From a virus: a DNA stretch of 53,549 bases. The stretch's first letter is position 1. Each line of letters opens with the position of its first letter. Below the pieces are notes generated by a model. The model was not told the DNA's origin and searched no databases. It was given only the letters and a program-made list of their open reading frames with translations. The DNA lies in the IMG/VR virus record IMGVR_UViG_3300050821_003845, positions 1 through 53,549 of that record; one strand, 5' to 3'. Below, piece by piece: positions 26,231-34,823 of this stretch. The translations under genes and the position numbers were made by a program.

Positions 26231-27660
26231 TGACGAGTCTCGCGGTCCAAATCACGCCTCAAGGTCCGGTCGCGCCAACGTTCGCGCAGATCCTCGCCTC
26301 CCTTCAGGCGTCCTATTCCTCGATCTACGGCAGCGATGTTAATTTCGGACCTGGCACTCAGGATGGAGCATGGATTGCAGAGATTGCGACCGCGATCAAT
26401 GACTGCAACAATTCTTTGATCGCGGTCTACAATTCGTTCTCCCCGCAGTTCTCGCAGGGATCAGCCCTTTCAAGCCTTGTGAAGATCAACGGTTTGCTGC
26501 GGCTTTCCCCGACCTTCAGCACCGTGACACTGACGCTCACCGGCACGGCCGGGACGCCTATCGTGAACGGGCTCGTGGGGGATAATCAGAATCTCGGGAC
26601 CGTCTGGTCTGTCCCCACCACCACGATCCCGCTGAGCGGCACCATCAACGTGGTGGCGACATGCACCACGGCGGGGGCTACGTCTGCGCCCGCCAATACG
26701 CTGGTGAACATCCTTACCCCGGTCAACGGGTGGTCCACCGTCAACAATGCAAGCGCCGCCTCGCCGGGGGCTCCCGTGGAAACGGATTCGGCGCTGCGGC
26801 AGCGTCAGTCGAACTCGACAGCGCTGCCGAGCCAGACCCAGCTTGGCGCGATCTCTGCGGCTGTGGCCAACACTCCGGGCGTCACCCGATCTTACGTGTA
26901 CGAGAATGACACGGACGTCACCAATGCGCTGGGCATCCCGCAGCACTCGATCTCGGCGGTGGTCGCGGGCTCGGCAACGACAGCGGCGATCGGCACCGCC
27001 ATCGCGCTCAAGAAGAGCGAGGGAACGAACACCTACGGGACGACGACATACAATTTCATTGACATCAACGGGCTTGTAGACCCGATCAACTTTTACATTC
27101 TCTCCAGCGTCACGGTCAGCGTGACGGTGAACGTCCATCAGCAGACCGGCTATCAGTCGACCACGACGGCGCTGATCCAGCAGGCCGTGGCCGGCTACGT
27201 CTCAGGGCTTGCGATCGGCCAGTATTCGTGGGGGCCGAATCTCAACGGGCCGGCGAGCTTGCAGGGGGACGCGGCGACGGCGGCGACAGGCTTCACGCAG
27301 CAACAGCTTGACCCGATCCGTGCGACGTTCCTTGTCACCTCCATCACGCAGAGCCGCACCTCCAATCCGGTTGACACGACAGTCACTGGGGGGCCGTATA
27401 GTGCGGGGGCAACCAGCATTGGCGTGGCGAGCACGGCTGATCTTTATGTGGGCCAGATCATCGCGATGGCGGCGAGCGGTGGCAATTTCAACACCGTGGT
27501 CCAGTCAATCGGCGTGGGCACGGTCACGATTGCACCGGGGGTTCCAGCCGCCAACACGCTCGCGAACGGTGCGAACGTGTATCTGATCTCCGACGTCAAG
27601 ATGCAGTTCTACGAGGCGGCTGCCTGCACCTCGGCAAACGTGACGGTGAACTTTGTATGA
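26230..27660 (+). CDS. Baseplate J / gp47-like wedge protein
   Basis: A 476-residue protein with the baseplate J layout: QILASLQASYSSIYGSDVNF, GPGTQDGAWIAEIATAINDC, ETDSALRQRQSNSTALPSQT, then TPGVTRSYVYENDTDVTNA and PQHSISAVVAGSA. It carries an insertion of about 60 Gly/Ala/Thr-rich residues near the C-terminus (TGGPYSAGATSIGVASTADL), a beta module also common in tail fibres. It builds the wedges together with gp25. Confidence 0.9.
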   Translation: MTSLAVQITPQGPVAPTFAQILASLQASYSSIYGSDVNFGPGTQDGAWIAEIATAINDCNNSLIAVYNSFSPQFSQGSALSSLVKINGLLRLSPTFSTVTLTLTGTAGTPIVNGLVGDNQNLGTVWSVPTTTIPLSGTINVVATCTTAGATSAPANTLVNILTPVNGWSTVNNASAASPGAPVETDSALRQRQSNSTALPSQTQLGAISAAVANTPGVTRSYVYENDTDVTNALGIPQHSISAVVAGSATTAAIGTAIALKKSEGTNTYGTTTYNFIDINGLVDPINFYILSSVTVSVTVNVHQQTGYQSTTTALIQQAVAGYVSGLAIGQYSWGPNLNGPASLQGDAATAATGFTQQQLDPIRATFLVTSITQSRTSNPVDTTVTGGPYSAGATSIGVASTADLYVGQIIAMAASGGNFNTVVQSIGVGTVTIAPGVPAANTLANGANVYLISDVKMQFYEAAACTSANVTVNFV

Positions 27661-28334
27661 CCACCGGAAACGTTGCAGCTTGGCTGGCGCTGACGCCACA
27701 GCAGCACGCGCAAAAGCCGAACTTCATTGCGACGCTGACCGCGACGCTTCAACCCTTTGCGGACATTACGGCAACCGCGCTCACCTTGCCGAGCATGTTC
27801 GACATCAACAGTGCGGTCGGGCAACAGCTCGACTTCGTAGGACAGTTCGTTGGCATAACGCGCTATCTTTCAGTTCCAGTGACAGGAGTGTACTTCAGTT
27901 GGGGCACCTCTGGGCTCGGATGGGGGCAGGCGAATTGGGCGCCGACTGCCAACCCGAGCAAGCTCACGGCGCTGCCGGATGCCAACTACCGCCTGCTCTT
28001 GCTCGCGCGCGGTGCATTCAATCGATGGGACGGGACCAAGAACGGCGTGAACGGGGCCTATGCGGTTTGGGCAGCGGCCAATACGGGGTATGTCCTACTG
28101 ATCGACGACTACATGGACATGCACGTTTCCTACGCGCTGGGCAGCATTCCCGATGCCGTCACCTATCAAATCTTTATTCAGGGGCTCCTGACGCCAAAGC
28201 CGGCCGGGGTGCGGATCGATGCATTCTGGACGCCATCGGTAAACGGTCTACCCTATTTCGCCTGGAATCTGTCAGGATCACTGACAGCGGGATGGGGAAT
28301 CGGCTATTGGGGTACACGCTCACCGGGGATATGA
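27657..28334 (+). CDS. Tail protein I-like, DUF2612 type
   Basis: A 225-residue protein following J, with the DUF2612 pattern: NSAVGQQLDFVGQFVGITRY, LPDANYRLLLLARGAFNRWD, then a strand-rich end. It occupies the place of tail protein I and probably anchors fibres to the baseplate. Overlap with J is 4 bases. Confidence 0.8.
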   Translation: MTTGNVAAWLALTPQQHAQKPNFIATLTATLQPFADITATALTLPSMFDINSAVGQQLDFVGQFVGITRYLSVPVTGVYFSWGTSGLGWGQANWAPTANPSKLTALPDANYRLLLLARGAFNRWDGTKNGVNGAYAVWAAANTGYVLLIDDYMDMHVSYALGSIPDAVTYQIFIQGLLTPKPAGVRIDAFWTPSVNGLPYFAWNLSGSLTAGWGIGYWGTRSPGI

Positions 28335-28335
28335 G

Positions 28336-28761
28336 ATGCTGAAGGCATGGCGAAACCATCGACAGTTTTTTGTGGAGTGCGATGTGTGCGCCTCGCGGGG
28401 CACGACGCACGTCCAGGCTAGGACCGAGATCGAGCCAGGTGTTGCGCTTAAAAGATCCGCGCATATTGAGAAGGCGAAGGTTCTCGGGCAAAGCTATCAG
28501 GCGACCATCAACGCGATCGTGGATCAGGCGCAGAAGAAACAGATCACGCTGGACGACGCGCAAAAGCAGATTGCAGCCGAGTTCTCCAAGCACTATGCGA
28601 GCCTCGTGCTGCTCGCAAAGGACGCGCCCGGAGACGAGACGGGGATTGCGCATTACCTCGACGCTTGTCCGTGGTGTGGGGTCAAGCCAGCGCAGCCAGC
28701 GCTAATCTGGCTGCTGCCGCCGGACGTTCACGAGCCGGCCGATTGGCGCAAGGGGGCATAG
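28336..28761 (+). CDS. Small protein with two CxxC knuckles, unknown
   Basis: A 141-residue protein that starts two bases after the previous gene. Residues 13-20 contain CDVCASRG and residues ~111-116 contain CPWCGV, so the four cysteines could bind one zinc with a charged helical stretch between them. No family recognised. It lies between baseplate and fibre genes. Confidence 0.55.
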   Translation: MLKAWRNHRQFFVECDVCASRGTTHVQARTEIEPGVALKRSAHIEKAKVLGQSYQATINAIVDQAQKKQITLDDAQKQIAAEFSKHYASLVLLAKDAPGDETGIAHYLDACPWCGVKPAQPALIWLLPPDVHEPADWRKGA

Positions 28762-28764
28762 GCT

Positions 28765-29343
28765 ATGTCAGTCGATTACGTCACTTGGGCAATCGGCGGC
28801 GGTGCGAACGTCTATCTGCCGGCGACCTATCAGGCCAACCCGCTGACCGGAACTGGTGTCACCACGGGCCTGGCTGATCCGCAGCTCTACAACACCACGC
28901 TGCGGCTCGCATCCATGATGAGCGCTGCGCTTGGCAACTACATAGCCAACCAGCTCGGGATCAGCGTCAATGACGACGGCAACCTTTCCAACCTGATCAC
29001 GAATCTCACAAACGCGATAAACTCTCCAGCGAGCGTCAAGCCGGCGCGCATCGTGACGGCGAGTTCGACTTTGAACTTGTCCTGCACGACGGATTTTGCC
29101 ATAGGCTTGAACCGGACCGCCGGCCAATCGGCCATGACGATCAATTTGGCCAATAGCGGCGTTCTCGTCGTCGGTCAGGAGTTCTCGATCGCGGACTTGT
29201 CGAACAACATGAACACCTACCCGGCGACGATCACGCCGCCCGGTGGCCACAGCATCGCCGGACTTTCCACCTACGTGATGAACATCAACAGAGGCAAGAA
29301 CAGCTTCAAGTATTACGGGAGCAGCATATGGGACGTGAAATGA
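28765..29343 (+). CDS. Putative tail fibre protein
   Basis: The N-terminus (MSVDYVTWAIGGGANVYLPA, then TLRLASMMSAALGNYIANQL) looks like a fibre attachment domain. The C-terminal half (ITPPGGHSIAGLSTYVMNIN, then KNSFKYYGSSIWDVK) resembles small fibre-tip domains. The last 4 bases overlap the following collar gene. Assigned from composition and position. Confidence 0.55.
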   Translation: MSVDYVTWAIGGGANVYLPATYQANPLTGTGVTTGLADPQLYNTTLRLASMMSAALGNYIANQLGISVNDDGNLSNLITNLTNAINSPASVKPARIVTASSTLNLSCTTDFAIGLNRTAGQSAMTINLANSGVLVVGQEFSIADLSNNMNTYPATITPPGGHSIAGLSTYVMNINRGKNSFKYYGSSIWDVK

Positions 29344-30257
29344 TAAAGCGGTTTGATAACTGGAAGGCATTCACGTCGCTCGCGTTCGTGTTGCTGATTG
29401 TCGGGCTGCTGTTGCAGCCGAACCGCCAGACGTTGGCGCAATTTGCCGGACAGGCCACCTATGGCGGCACCAGCGGCGGCACGGCCAATGCTCAGACCAT
29501 CACTGTCCCCAACCTGACGCAGAACATCCCTGGTCTGGTGTTGTCATTCCTGGTCGGTGCGGGTCTCACCAACACGGATCAGACGACGATCAACGTTTCA
29601 TCGATCGGCGTGACCGGCATAGTGCGGCAGACACCGACAGGCATTTTCCTCATGTCTGGTGGGGAATTGCAAGCCGGTCAAATCGCCAACATTATGTTCG
29701 ACGGCACGTACTATGAGTTGTTGAATACGGCGGGACAGGCTCCGATCGGGTCCACGATTGAGTTGCGAAGCTCGACCATCCCTGCGGGTTACGTGGTAGA
29801 AGATGGGACATGCCTTGCTCAAGCCGGGAAATATGCGCCTCTTTTCGGTGTCATCGGCACGACCTACAATGCCAATGCTCCGGTTGGGTGCTCTGGAAGT
29901 CAGTTTGCGGTTCCGTATAGCAACGGAACCATGTTTGCTGCGGTTGACACTCAAGGGGCTCACACGGCGAGTCGCATCACCAATTCTGGCACTGGCAACA
30001 ACTGCGCGGCGACGGCGGCGGGTGTCCTCTGCGGGTCGCAGAACCACACGCAGACGACGCTGGAGATGCCGGCGCACACTCACCCATATACTCCTTCCAC
30101 AACTACTTTCATCACCAACGCCGGATCGCTGGCTGGTTCGTCCGGCGGAATAGGTAATACGGGAACTCTGGCCGTTGCTACTGGCAGCACCGGCACCGGC
30201 AATGCCATGCCGATCCTTCCTCCGATCCTCACCGGCTACCGCGCCATCAAGTATTAG
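29340..30257 (+). CDS. Tail collar-domain fibre with N-terminal membrane/signal segment
   Basis: After a basic start the protein has a hydrophobic segment (TSLAFVLLIVGLLLQP, residues ~13-28), odd for a virion protein. The middle is beta-rich. From about residue 138 the phage tail collar pattern appears: IGSTIELRSSTIPAGYVVED, then YAPLFGVIGTTYNANAP, with EMPAHTHPYTP near residue 246 and ILTGYRAIKY at the end. His-rich collar tips of this kind usually bind the receptor. ATG 29340 is chosen because it overlaps the upstream stop. Confidence 0.75.
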   Translation: MIKRFDNWKAFTSLAFVLLIVGLLLQPNRQTLAQFAGQATYGGTSGGTANAQTITVPNLTQNIPGLVLSFLVGAGLTNTDQTTINVSSIGVTGIVRQTPTGIFLMSGGELQAGQIANIMFDGTYYELLNTAGQAPIGSTIELRSSTIPAGYVVEDGTCLAQAGKYAPLFGVIGTTYNANAPVGCSGSQFAVPYSNGTMFAAVDTQGAHTASRITNSGTGNNCAATAAGVLCGSQNHTQTTLEMPAHTHPYTPSTTTFITNAGSLAGSSGGIGNTGTLAVATGSTGTGNAMPILPPILTGYRAIKY

Positions 30258-30266
30258 GAGTGCGTC

Positions 30267-30404
30267 ATGCGTCTGATCATTCTTGCTGCTGTTGCATCAG
30301 TGGTGTTGTGTTTGATCTCGATCCGGGTTGCGCCTTCATGCCGTGATCTCGGCCACGGCTATGACATCCGCGTCGGAGCCGTGATGAAACTGGCGGGGTG
30401 CTGA
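30267..30404 (+). CDS. Small membrane-anchored peptide, unknown
   Basis: A 45-residue peptide with AGGAG at 30256-30260 before its ATG. It has one hydrophobic segment (MRLIILAAVASVVLCLISIR) and a short soluble tail with two cysteines. It lies just ahead of the nuclease and lysis genes. It could be a lysis accessory, but no lipobox is clear. Confidence 0.45.
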   Translation: MRLIILAAVASVVLCLISIRVAPSCRDLGHGYDIRVGAVMKLAGC

Positions 30405-30405
30405 G

Positions 30406-31011
30406 GTGCCCCACGACCTGACCATCATGACGATGACACGCGCGACGGCAAAAGCCGCCGGGTTAAAACGCTACTTCACCGGCAAGCCATGCTCTCGCGG
30501 GCATGTCTGCGAGCGGCGTATCTCAACGTGCCAGTGCATTTCATGTGTGACGCCGCAGAAGCGGGACTGGGCGAAGGCCAACTATTGCCCAGAGATGGCA
30601 CGGCAACGGCGGCTTGCCGAGTCCGAGCAGCGGGCGCGTCGCATAAAGGCGTGGAGACGAGAAAATCAGGATCACGTCAGATCATACAAGAACGATCGTC
30701 GCCGAACAGACCCACAAATCAAACTTGCTGAGAAGCTCCGCATTCGGCTCTATAAGGCGCTGCACGGTCAGGCCAGGAACGGATCGGCGGTTAAGCTGTT
30801 AGGCATACCGCTGAAAGCAGCCATCGCCGCGATTGAAGCCAAATTCCTTCCGGGCATGACCTGGGCTAATCATGGGCTTTGGCATATCGACCACCGGCGT
30901 CCCCTTTCAAAATTTGATCTAACTAATCCCGAGCAATTGGCAGAAGTGTGCCATATTTCCAATCTTCAACCACTGTGGGCTATCGACAATCAACGAAAAG
31001 GCAGCAGATGA
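30406..31011 (+). CDS. HNH endonuclease
   Basis: A basic protein with paired cysteines (GKPCSRGHVCER, then CQCISC) and a long Arg-rich helix. The C-terminus has the HNH core typical of phage homing-type nucleases: WHIDHRRPLSKFDLTNPEQ, then CHISNLQPLWAIDNQRKG. It cuts double-stranded DNA, probably at related phage loci. Start is GTG 30406 or ATG 30427. It overlaps the endolysin start by 4 bases, as if inserted into the lysis operon. Confidence 0.8.
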   Translation: MPHDLTIMTMTRATAKAAGLKRYFTGKPCSRGHVCERRISTCQCISCVTPQKRDWAKANYCPEMARQRRLAESEQRARRIKAWRRENQDHVRSYKNDRRRTDPQIKLAEKLRIRLYKALHGQARNGSAVKLLGIPLKAAIAAIEAKFLPGMTWANHGLWHIDHRRPLSKFDLTNPEQLAEVCHISNLQPLWAIDNQRKGSR

Positions 31012-31634
31012 CAGCGATTGACTATGCAGCGCAGATTGCGGACTGCGAGGCGCGATGGGCAAAGTGCGAGATCCTTCCCTCACGGCTCAAGGAAGTGATG
31101 ACAGCCTGCGAGCGTTTGGTGGCTGCTACTGCCAAGGTCAGGTATCAGGCAGTTGAGGCCGCGACCGGCGTTCTCTGGCAGAACGTCGCCGTCATCGCCA
31201 TGCGCGAGAGCGATGCCAACTTCAAGTGCCAGCTCGGCCAGGGCGACCCGCTCAACGAAGTCTCACGCCACGTTCCCAAGGGCATGGGGCCATATCTGGA
31301 TCACCCGAGCGATGGGCCTGGTCACGATGCGTGGCACCGCTGTGCTGTGGACACCTTGCAGAACACGCCGCCCTATGCTGCGCGCTGGCGCGTTTGGACT
31401 ATCGGCGGGTCTCTTTGTTTGTTCATTCAGTACAATGGAGAGGGTTACTGGCTCTATCACGGCCATGAGCCAAGCCCTTACGATTGGGGCGGAACGAACC
31501 AGGAAGTCCGCGGCAAATATACTTCTGACGGCTCTTTCTCTGCGAGCCTCTGGGATACGCAATTGGGCTGTGCTGCCTTGCTCAAGGGCATGATGCAGCT
31601 CGACCCGTCGATCAAGTTTGCGGAGGCAGCATAA
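31008..31634 (+). CDS. Endolysin (lysozyme-family peptidoglycan hydrolase)
   Basis: A 208-residue protein with no export signal. Motifs include IAMRESDANF at about residue 64 (probable catalytic Glu), GQGDPLNEVSRHVPKGMGP, YNGEGYWLYH, SPYDWGGTNQEVRGKYTSDG and LWDTQLGCAALLKGMMQLDP. This pattern is shared by lysozymes I associate with rhizobial phages. It degrades the cell wall once the holin opens the inner membrane. ATG 31008 is favoured over upstream codons because it overlaps the previous stop. Confidence 0.8.
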   Translation: MTAIDYAAQIADCEARWAKCEILPSRLKEVMTACERLVAATAKVRYQAVEAATGVLWQNVAVIAMRESDANFKCQLGQGDPLNEVSRHVPKGMGPYLDHPSDGPGHDAWHRCAVDTLQNTPPYAARWRVWTIGGSLCLFIQYNGEGYWLYHGHEPSPYDWGGTNQEVRGKYTSDGSFSASLWDTQLGCAALLKGMMQLDPSIKFAEAA

Positions 31635-32194
31635 TGGCGCGATTTGCGATCTTGCTCGCTTTGTTTCTGGTGTTTTCTCCAACTCTCACGGTTTCTCAGC
31701 CGGCGCAGGCTCCGGCCACTGCGCCCAGCCATCAAACCACGGTCACCACGACGGGTCCGGTCAACTCCACTGAGACGATCTCGGTAGGCACGCTCGCCGG
31801 GCAGGCTTTCCTGTGGATGGTGACTGCTTTCGGAGGGGTCATAGGAACAGCGTTGACGGCGCTTATCATCAAGCTGATTCAGGCCGCAGGCATCAAGGCG
31901 ACGGACGCGCTCCGTGCCAGGCTTCAAGACATCGTGGTCAACGGGCTCAATCTGGCCGCGCAGGAAGCCGCAAAGGACTTGAAGGGAAAGCTGCCCGTGA
32001 CCGTGAACGCTGACATCAAGGCGCGGGCAACCGAGTATGTGATGAGCCACGGTGCTGATACGATCAAGGCTCTCGGCATCGACCCTACGAGCAAGCAGGC
32101 AACCGAAGCCGTCGCTGCGCACATTGAGACGGCGATAGCCGATCCGTCTGTTCCGACGCCGGCTGTGCTCGACAAGCCAAAGATCCTCACCTGA
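31634..32194 (+). CDS. Holin-like protein (LLH type)
   Basis: An N-terminal signal-like segment (RFAILLALFLVFSPTLTVS), a Thr-rich linker and a second membrane segment (AFLWMVTAFGGVIGTALTAL) are followed by a soluble helical tail (LRARLQDIVVNGLNLAAQEA). Two hydrophobic segments with a helical cytoplasmic tail directly after the endolysin fit a holin of the LLH type. The gene overlaps the endolysin by one base (ATAATGG). Confidence 0.65.
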   Translation: MARFAILLALFLVFSPTLTVSQPAQAPATAPSHQTTVTTTGPVNSTETISVGTLAGQAFLWMVTAFGGVIGTALTALIIKLIQAAGIKATDALRARLQDIVVNGLNLAAQEAAKDLKGKLPVTVNADIKARATEYVMSHGADTIKALGIDPTSKQATEAVAAHIETAIADPSVPTPAVLDKPKILT

Positions 32195-32208
32195 CGAAAG
32201 GAACAACT

Positions 32209-32484
32209 ATGAACCCCGCGACCATCTTTCAACTCTTCGCTACCAACGGTGCAGACATTCAAGCGATCATCGAAAAGATCGGACTTGGCAATGTGTTCAA
32301 GATGGTGCCAAGCGTCAGCACTTTATTCGGCCACTTTCAGACTGGAGGGATCGCACAGATACTCGCCGTTGGTGGTCCCGAAATTCAGACCATCATTGAG
32401 ACCATAGGCACTCCCAACATTCCTGCGCTTCTGCCGAACTTGGCCAACATTTGGAAAACGCTGTCTTCACCACCGGCAGCGTGA
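32209..32484 (+). CDS. Small lysis-module protein with an internal repeat
   Basis: A 91-residue protein with the repeat GADIQAIIEKIGLGN and GPEIQTIIETIGTPN about 45 residues apart, suggesting a two-helix unit duplicated in place. It is moderately hydrophobic without a clear membrane span. It is translated just after the holin (AAGGAAC before the ATG), so it may modulate lysis. No family recognised. Confidence 0.55.
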   Translation: MNPATIFQLFATNGADIQAIIEKIGLGNVFKMVPSVSTLFGHFQTGGIAQILAVGGPEIQTIIETIGTPNIPALLPNLANIWKTLSSPPAA

Positions 32485-32523
32485 CGTAAAGGTCACACTG
32501 ATCAACAAAGTGTTTCAGGCGTC

Positions 32524-32552
32524 TTGATCTCCGCAGGTGCGTCGGTTCTAAG
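32524..32552 (+). promoter_or_regulatory. Putative sigma70-type promoter of the outer-membrane barrel gene
   Basis: TTGATC (32524-32529) and TCTAAG (32547-32552) each match four of six consensus bases with an ideal 17-base spacer. The predicted start near 32559 leaves a short leader with AGGAG before ATG 32588. A promoter private to this gene fits a cargo ('moron') gene. Confidence 0.45.
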
Positions 32553-32587
32553 TCGGATCGTCGTTAACCTGATCAGGAGTTCTTGAC

Positions 32588-33370
32588 ATGAAGCGTTTGC
32601 TGACGACTGCGGCAATTCTTGCATCTCTCTCGGTCCCGGCCCTTGGTGCGGACCTGACGCCGACTCCCACTGCCTTTAAGGCTGTCCCGGCAGCCGTCTT
32701 CAGTTGGACGGGTTTCTATGTCGGCGGCAACCTCGGCTACGGCTGGGCGGCCAGTGGTGGCGTTCCTATCGACCCTGCCACTCCAGCAGCGAACAACTTC
32801 TTCAATATGCTGGGCACGCCTGGCTCGCTCGATCAATCCAGCAAGGGGCTTGTGGGCGGCGGCCAGGCCGGCTTCAATCTGCAATACGGCACATGGGTGG
32901 TCGGCATAGAGGCGTTGGTTGATGCCACCAACATGCAGAGCAGCGCAGCACAGAATGCAGCCGGTGCCGGCATGGCGGCCATGTTGTCGTCAGGAACTCG
33001 GATCGATTGGGATGATGCAGTCCTGCTACGGCTTGGCTTTACGCCCGCGCCGAATTTCCTGATCGCCGCCATTGGTGGTGTGGCCTTTGGGAACATCTCG
33101 GACAACGCGGCCGTGGTCTGCGTGATCAAGTGCACGCTCAATGGCTTCAGCAATGGTCCGAGCAACATCCACGCCGGCTGGACGCTAGGTGCGGAGATCG
33201 ACTATGCGCTCACGAGCAACATCATCGCAGGCGTGCGGTATCGTTATGTTGACCTGGGGACACAATCTTTCCTGGTGACCGCAGGCGGTGCTCCGGCGTC
33301 GGCCACGTTCAATGCGTCTGATTCGGCGCGCTGGAACGAAATTGTTGGGACGATAAACTTCAAGTTCTAG
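32588..33370 (+). CDS. Omp25/31-like outer-membrane beta-barrel protein (host-derived cargo)
   Basis: A signal peptide (residues 1-21, ending PALGA) is followed by a linker and SWTGFYVGGNLGYGW at about residue 39, the hallmark of the abundant Omp25/31-type porin-like proteins of Bradyrhizobium, Brucella and relatives. Glycine/aromatic-rich strands follow (GLVGGGQAGFNLQYGTWVVG, AGVRYRYVDLGTQ), and the last residue is Phe, as in the beta-signal for barrel insertion. At 260 residues it is full length, so it is probably working, not a relic. It has its own candidate promoter and terminator. By analogy with lambda Lom it could change the surface of an infected or lysogenic cell. Confidence 0.85.
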   Translation: MKRLLTTAAILASLSVPALGADLTPTPTAFKAVPAAVFSWTGFYVGGNLGYGWAASGGVPIDPATPAANNFFNMLGTPGSLDQSSKGLVGGGQAGFNLQYGTWVVGIEALVDATNMQSSAAQNAAGAGMAAMLSSGTRIDWDDAVLLRLGFTPAPNFLIAAIGGVAFGNISDNAAVVCVIKCTLNGFSNGPSNIHAGWTLGAEIDYALTSNIIAGVRYRYVDLGTQSFLVTAGGAPASATFNASDSARWNEIVGTINFKF

Positions 33371-33394
33371 CGATCACGGCCACTTGATAGTTGC

Positions 33395-33425
33395 AAGCGC
33401 CGCCCGTAATCTGGGGGCGGCGCTT
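33395..33425 (+). terminator. Strong GC hairpin after the outer-membrane barrel gene
   Basis: AAGCGCCGCCC (33395-33405) pairs perfectly with GGGCGGCGCTT (33415-33425) across nine bases. It starts 25 bases after the barrel stop codon. Few T residues follow, so termination may be partial. It closes the promoter-gene-terminator unit. Confidence 0.65.
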
Positions 33426-33452
33426 TGCTTCAGCCCTTCTTCTGGTGCGATC

Positions 33453-34166
33453 ATGGCAGCGGCCCGCAGCGATAACAACGACGATGACCGTCGAGGATAC
33501 CAGACTGGCGGGCGTCTTGTTCCGGTGCCCGATCCGACCATCCTGACGACGGATCAAATACGACGCGAGATCGGTGCGCTGCGCGAGACCTTTGAAGCGC
33601 GCGTTACAAGCCAGGACCACATCCTTACTATCGCCAAGCTAGTCTTTGATCAGCAGCGCACTACGATTGATACCGCCAATTCCTCATTGAGGGAGCTGGT
33701 GTTTTCCGAGATCGCCAAGCTCAAGACTTCGACGGACGAGATGTTCAAGCGGTTGGAGGGGCAACTAAACGACCGCCTTTCTGTGATAAGCGAGGTGTTC
33801 CGCAAGGTGGACGTCCAGTTCATCGAGCGAGACAAGCAGGCCACTCAGCTCGCTTTATCGAACTCAACCGCTATCGCCGCCGCCATGCAGGCCGCTGAGA
33901 AGGCGGTCGGCGCTCAGAACATCAGCAACTCAACGGCCATTGCTAAGAGCGAGAGCGCGACGGCCGAAAGTCTGAAGCAATTGCGCGAGCTGTTCCTGTC
34001 CGAGAGCAAGGCAACCAATGATAAGGTCGAAGACCTGAAATCGAGGATGGACAAGGGCGAAGGGTTCAAGGGCGGCGGTGGCGCAGTCTGGGGCTACGTC
34101 GTTGGTGCGGCTGGACTCCTCCTTGCAGGGGCTAGCCTGATCGCCGCTATTATCCGCCATACTTAA
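33453..34166 (+). CDS. Coiled-coil protein with C-terminal membrane anchor
   Basis: A 237-residue protein. A charged N-terminus with VPVPDPTILTTDQIRREIGA is followed by long heptad-like helices (FSEIAKLKTSTDEMFKRLEG, FIERDKQATQLALSNSTAIA) and a glycine hinge. A single C-terminal membrane segment ends it (GYVVGAAGLLLAGASLIAAI). The family recurs near lysis genes in phages but its job is unknown; a holin- or spanin-like role is possible. ATG 33453 is preferred because earlier codons of the frame fall within the terminator hairpin. Confidence 0.65.
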   Translation: MAAARSDNNDDDRRGYQTGGRLVPVPDPTILTTDQIRREIGALRETFEARVTSQDHILTIAKLVFDQQRTTIDTANSSLRELVFSEIAKLKTSTDEMFKRLEGQLNDRLSVISEVFRKVDVQFIERDKQATQLALSNSTAIAAAMQAAEKAVGAQNISNSTAIAKSESATAESLKQLRELFLSESKATNDKVEDLKSRMDKGEGFKGGGGAVWGYVVGAAGLLLAGASLIAAIIRHT

Positions 34167-34188
34167 CTGCGGCGGGGATTATTAAGGA

Positions 34189-34401
34189 ATGACCGGCCTC
34201 GATCTGCGCATAAGTTCCGATCAGGTTCGTTCGATCGAGGTCGTGCTTGAAGCTGATCTATTGATCGCGATACGCACGAGCTGGATGACGGTTGAAGGCG
34301 CGCGCAAGGGTGATTGGGTTTATCTCTCGCCCGACCAAGCTGAGACGGTTGCCAAGGCTTTGATGGAAAGCGCCCAAGAGGCACGGCGTGGTCAAAATTG
34401 A
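34189..34401 (+). CDS. Small protein, unknown
   Basis: A 70-residue soluble protein (LRISSDQVRSIEVVLEADLL at the start, a C-terminal helix rich in Ala, Glu and Gln). AAGGA lies close before the ATG. No family recognised. Its last codons overlap the -35 element of the promoter for the next gene. Confidence 0.5.
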   Translation: MTGLDLRISSDQVRSIEVVLEADLLIAIRTSWMTVEGARKGDWVYLSPDQAETVAKALMESAQEARRGQN

Positions 34402-34426
34402 ACATCTGACAGATCGTAGCTATGTT
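34398..34426 (+). promoter_or_regulatory. Putative sigma70-type promoter of the BA14K-like gene
   Basis: TTGAAC (34398-34403) and TATGTT (34421-34426), with a 17-base spacer and four of six matches each. The start would fall near 34433, shortly before AAGGAG and ATG 34450. Confidence 0.5.
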
Positions 34427-34449
34427 AGGATGCAGCCAAGGAGACTCAC

Positions 34450-34809
34450 ATGAGAATGCTTACTCTTTCGATGGCGGCGATCGCTGTTCTGGCCTCTACT
34501 TCCGCTGACGCCCAATGGCGACGCGGCTGGGACCGTGGCGAGGGGATCATAGGCGGCATCATCGGGGGCGCAATCGTCGGCTCTCAAGCGCCGTACTATC
34601 AGCCGCCCGTTGTTTACGTGCCGCAGCCGGTTTATGTGCCGCCGCAATACGAACAGGTGCCGGCATACGTTCCGCCTGTTCCGCCCGTCGCAGCCATCGC
34701 CGTCAATCCGGCCGTCGCCATCGCATACTGTGCGCGTCGCTTCCGCACCTATGACCCGACGACTGGAACGTACTTCGGACCTGGTGGCATCCGCCATTCA
34801 TGTCCCTAA
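34450..34809 (+). CDS. BA14K-like exported protein (host-derived cargo)
   Basis: A signal peptide (residues 1-22, ending STSADAQ) precedes a glycine-rich helix (GIIGGIIGGAIVG) and a Pro/Val/Tyr repeat region. The C-terminal 30 residues (AYCARRFRTYDPTTGTYFG, then IRHSCP) match the BA14K family, a small lectin-like envelope protein known almost only from Hyphomicrobiales such as Brucella and Bradyrhizobium. The two cysteines of the motif are present. It has its own promoter and ribosome site. Likely role: surface or periplasmic modification of the host. Confidence 0.82.
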   Translation: MRMLTLSMAAIAVLASTSADAQWRRGWDRGEGIIGGIIGGAIVGSQAPYYQPPVVYVPQPVYVPPQYEQVPAYVPPVPPVAAIAVNPAVAIAYCARRFRTYDPTTGTYFGPGGIRHSCP

Positions 34810-34823
34810 CAAGGAGACCGACC

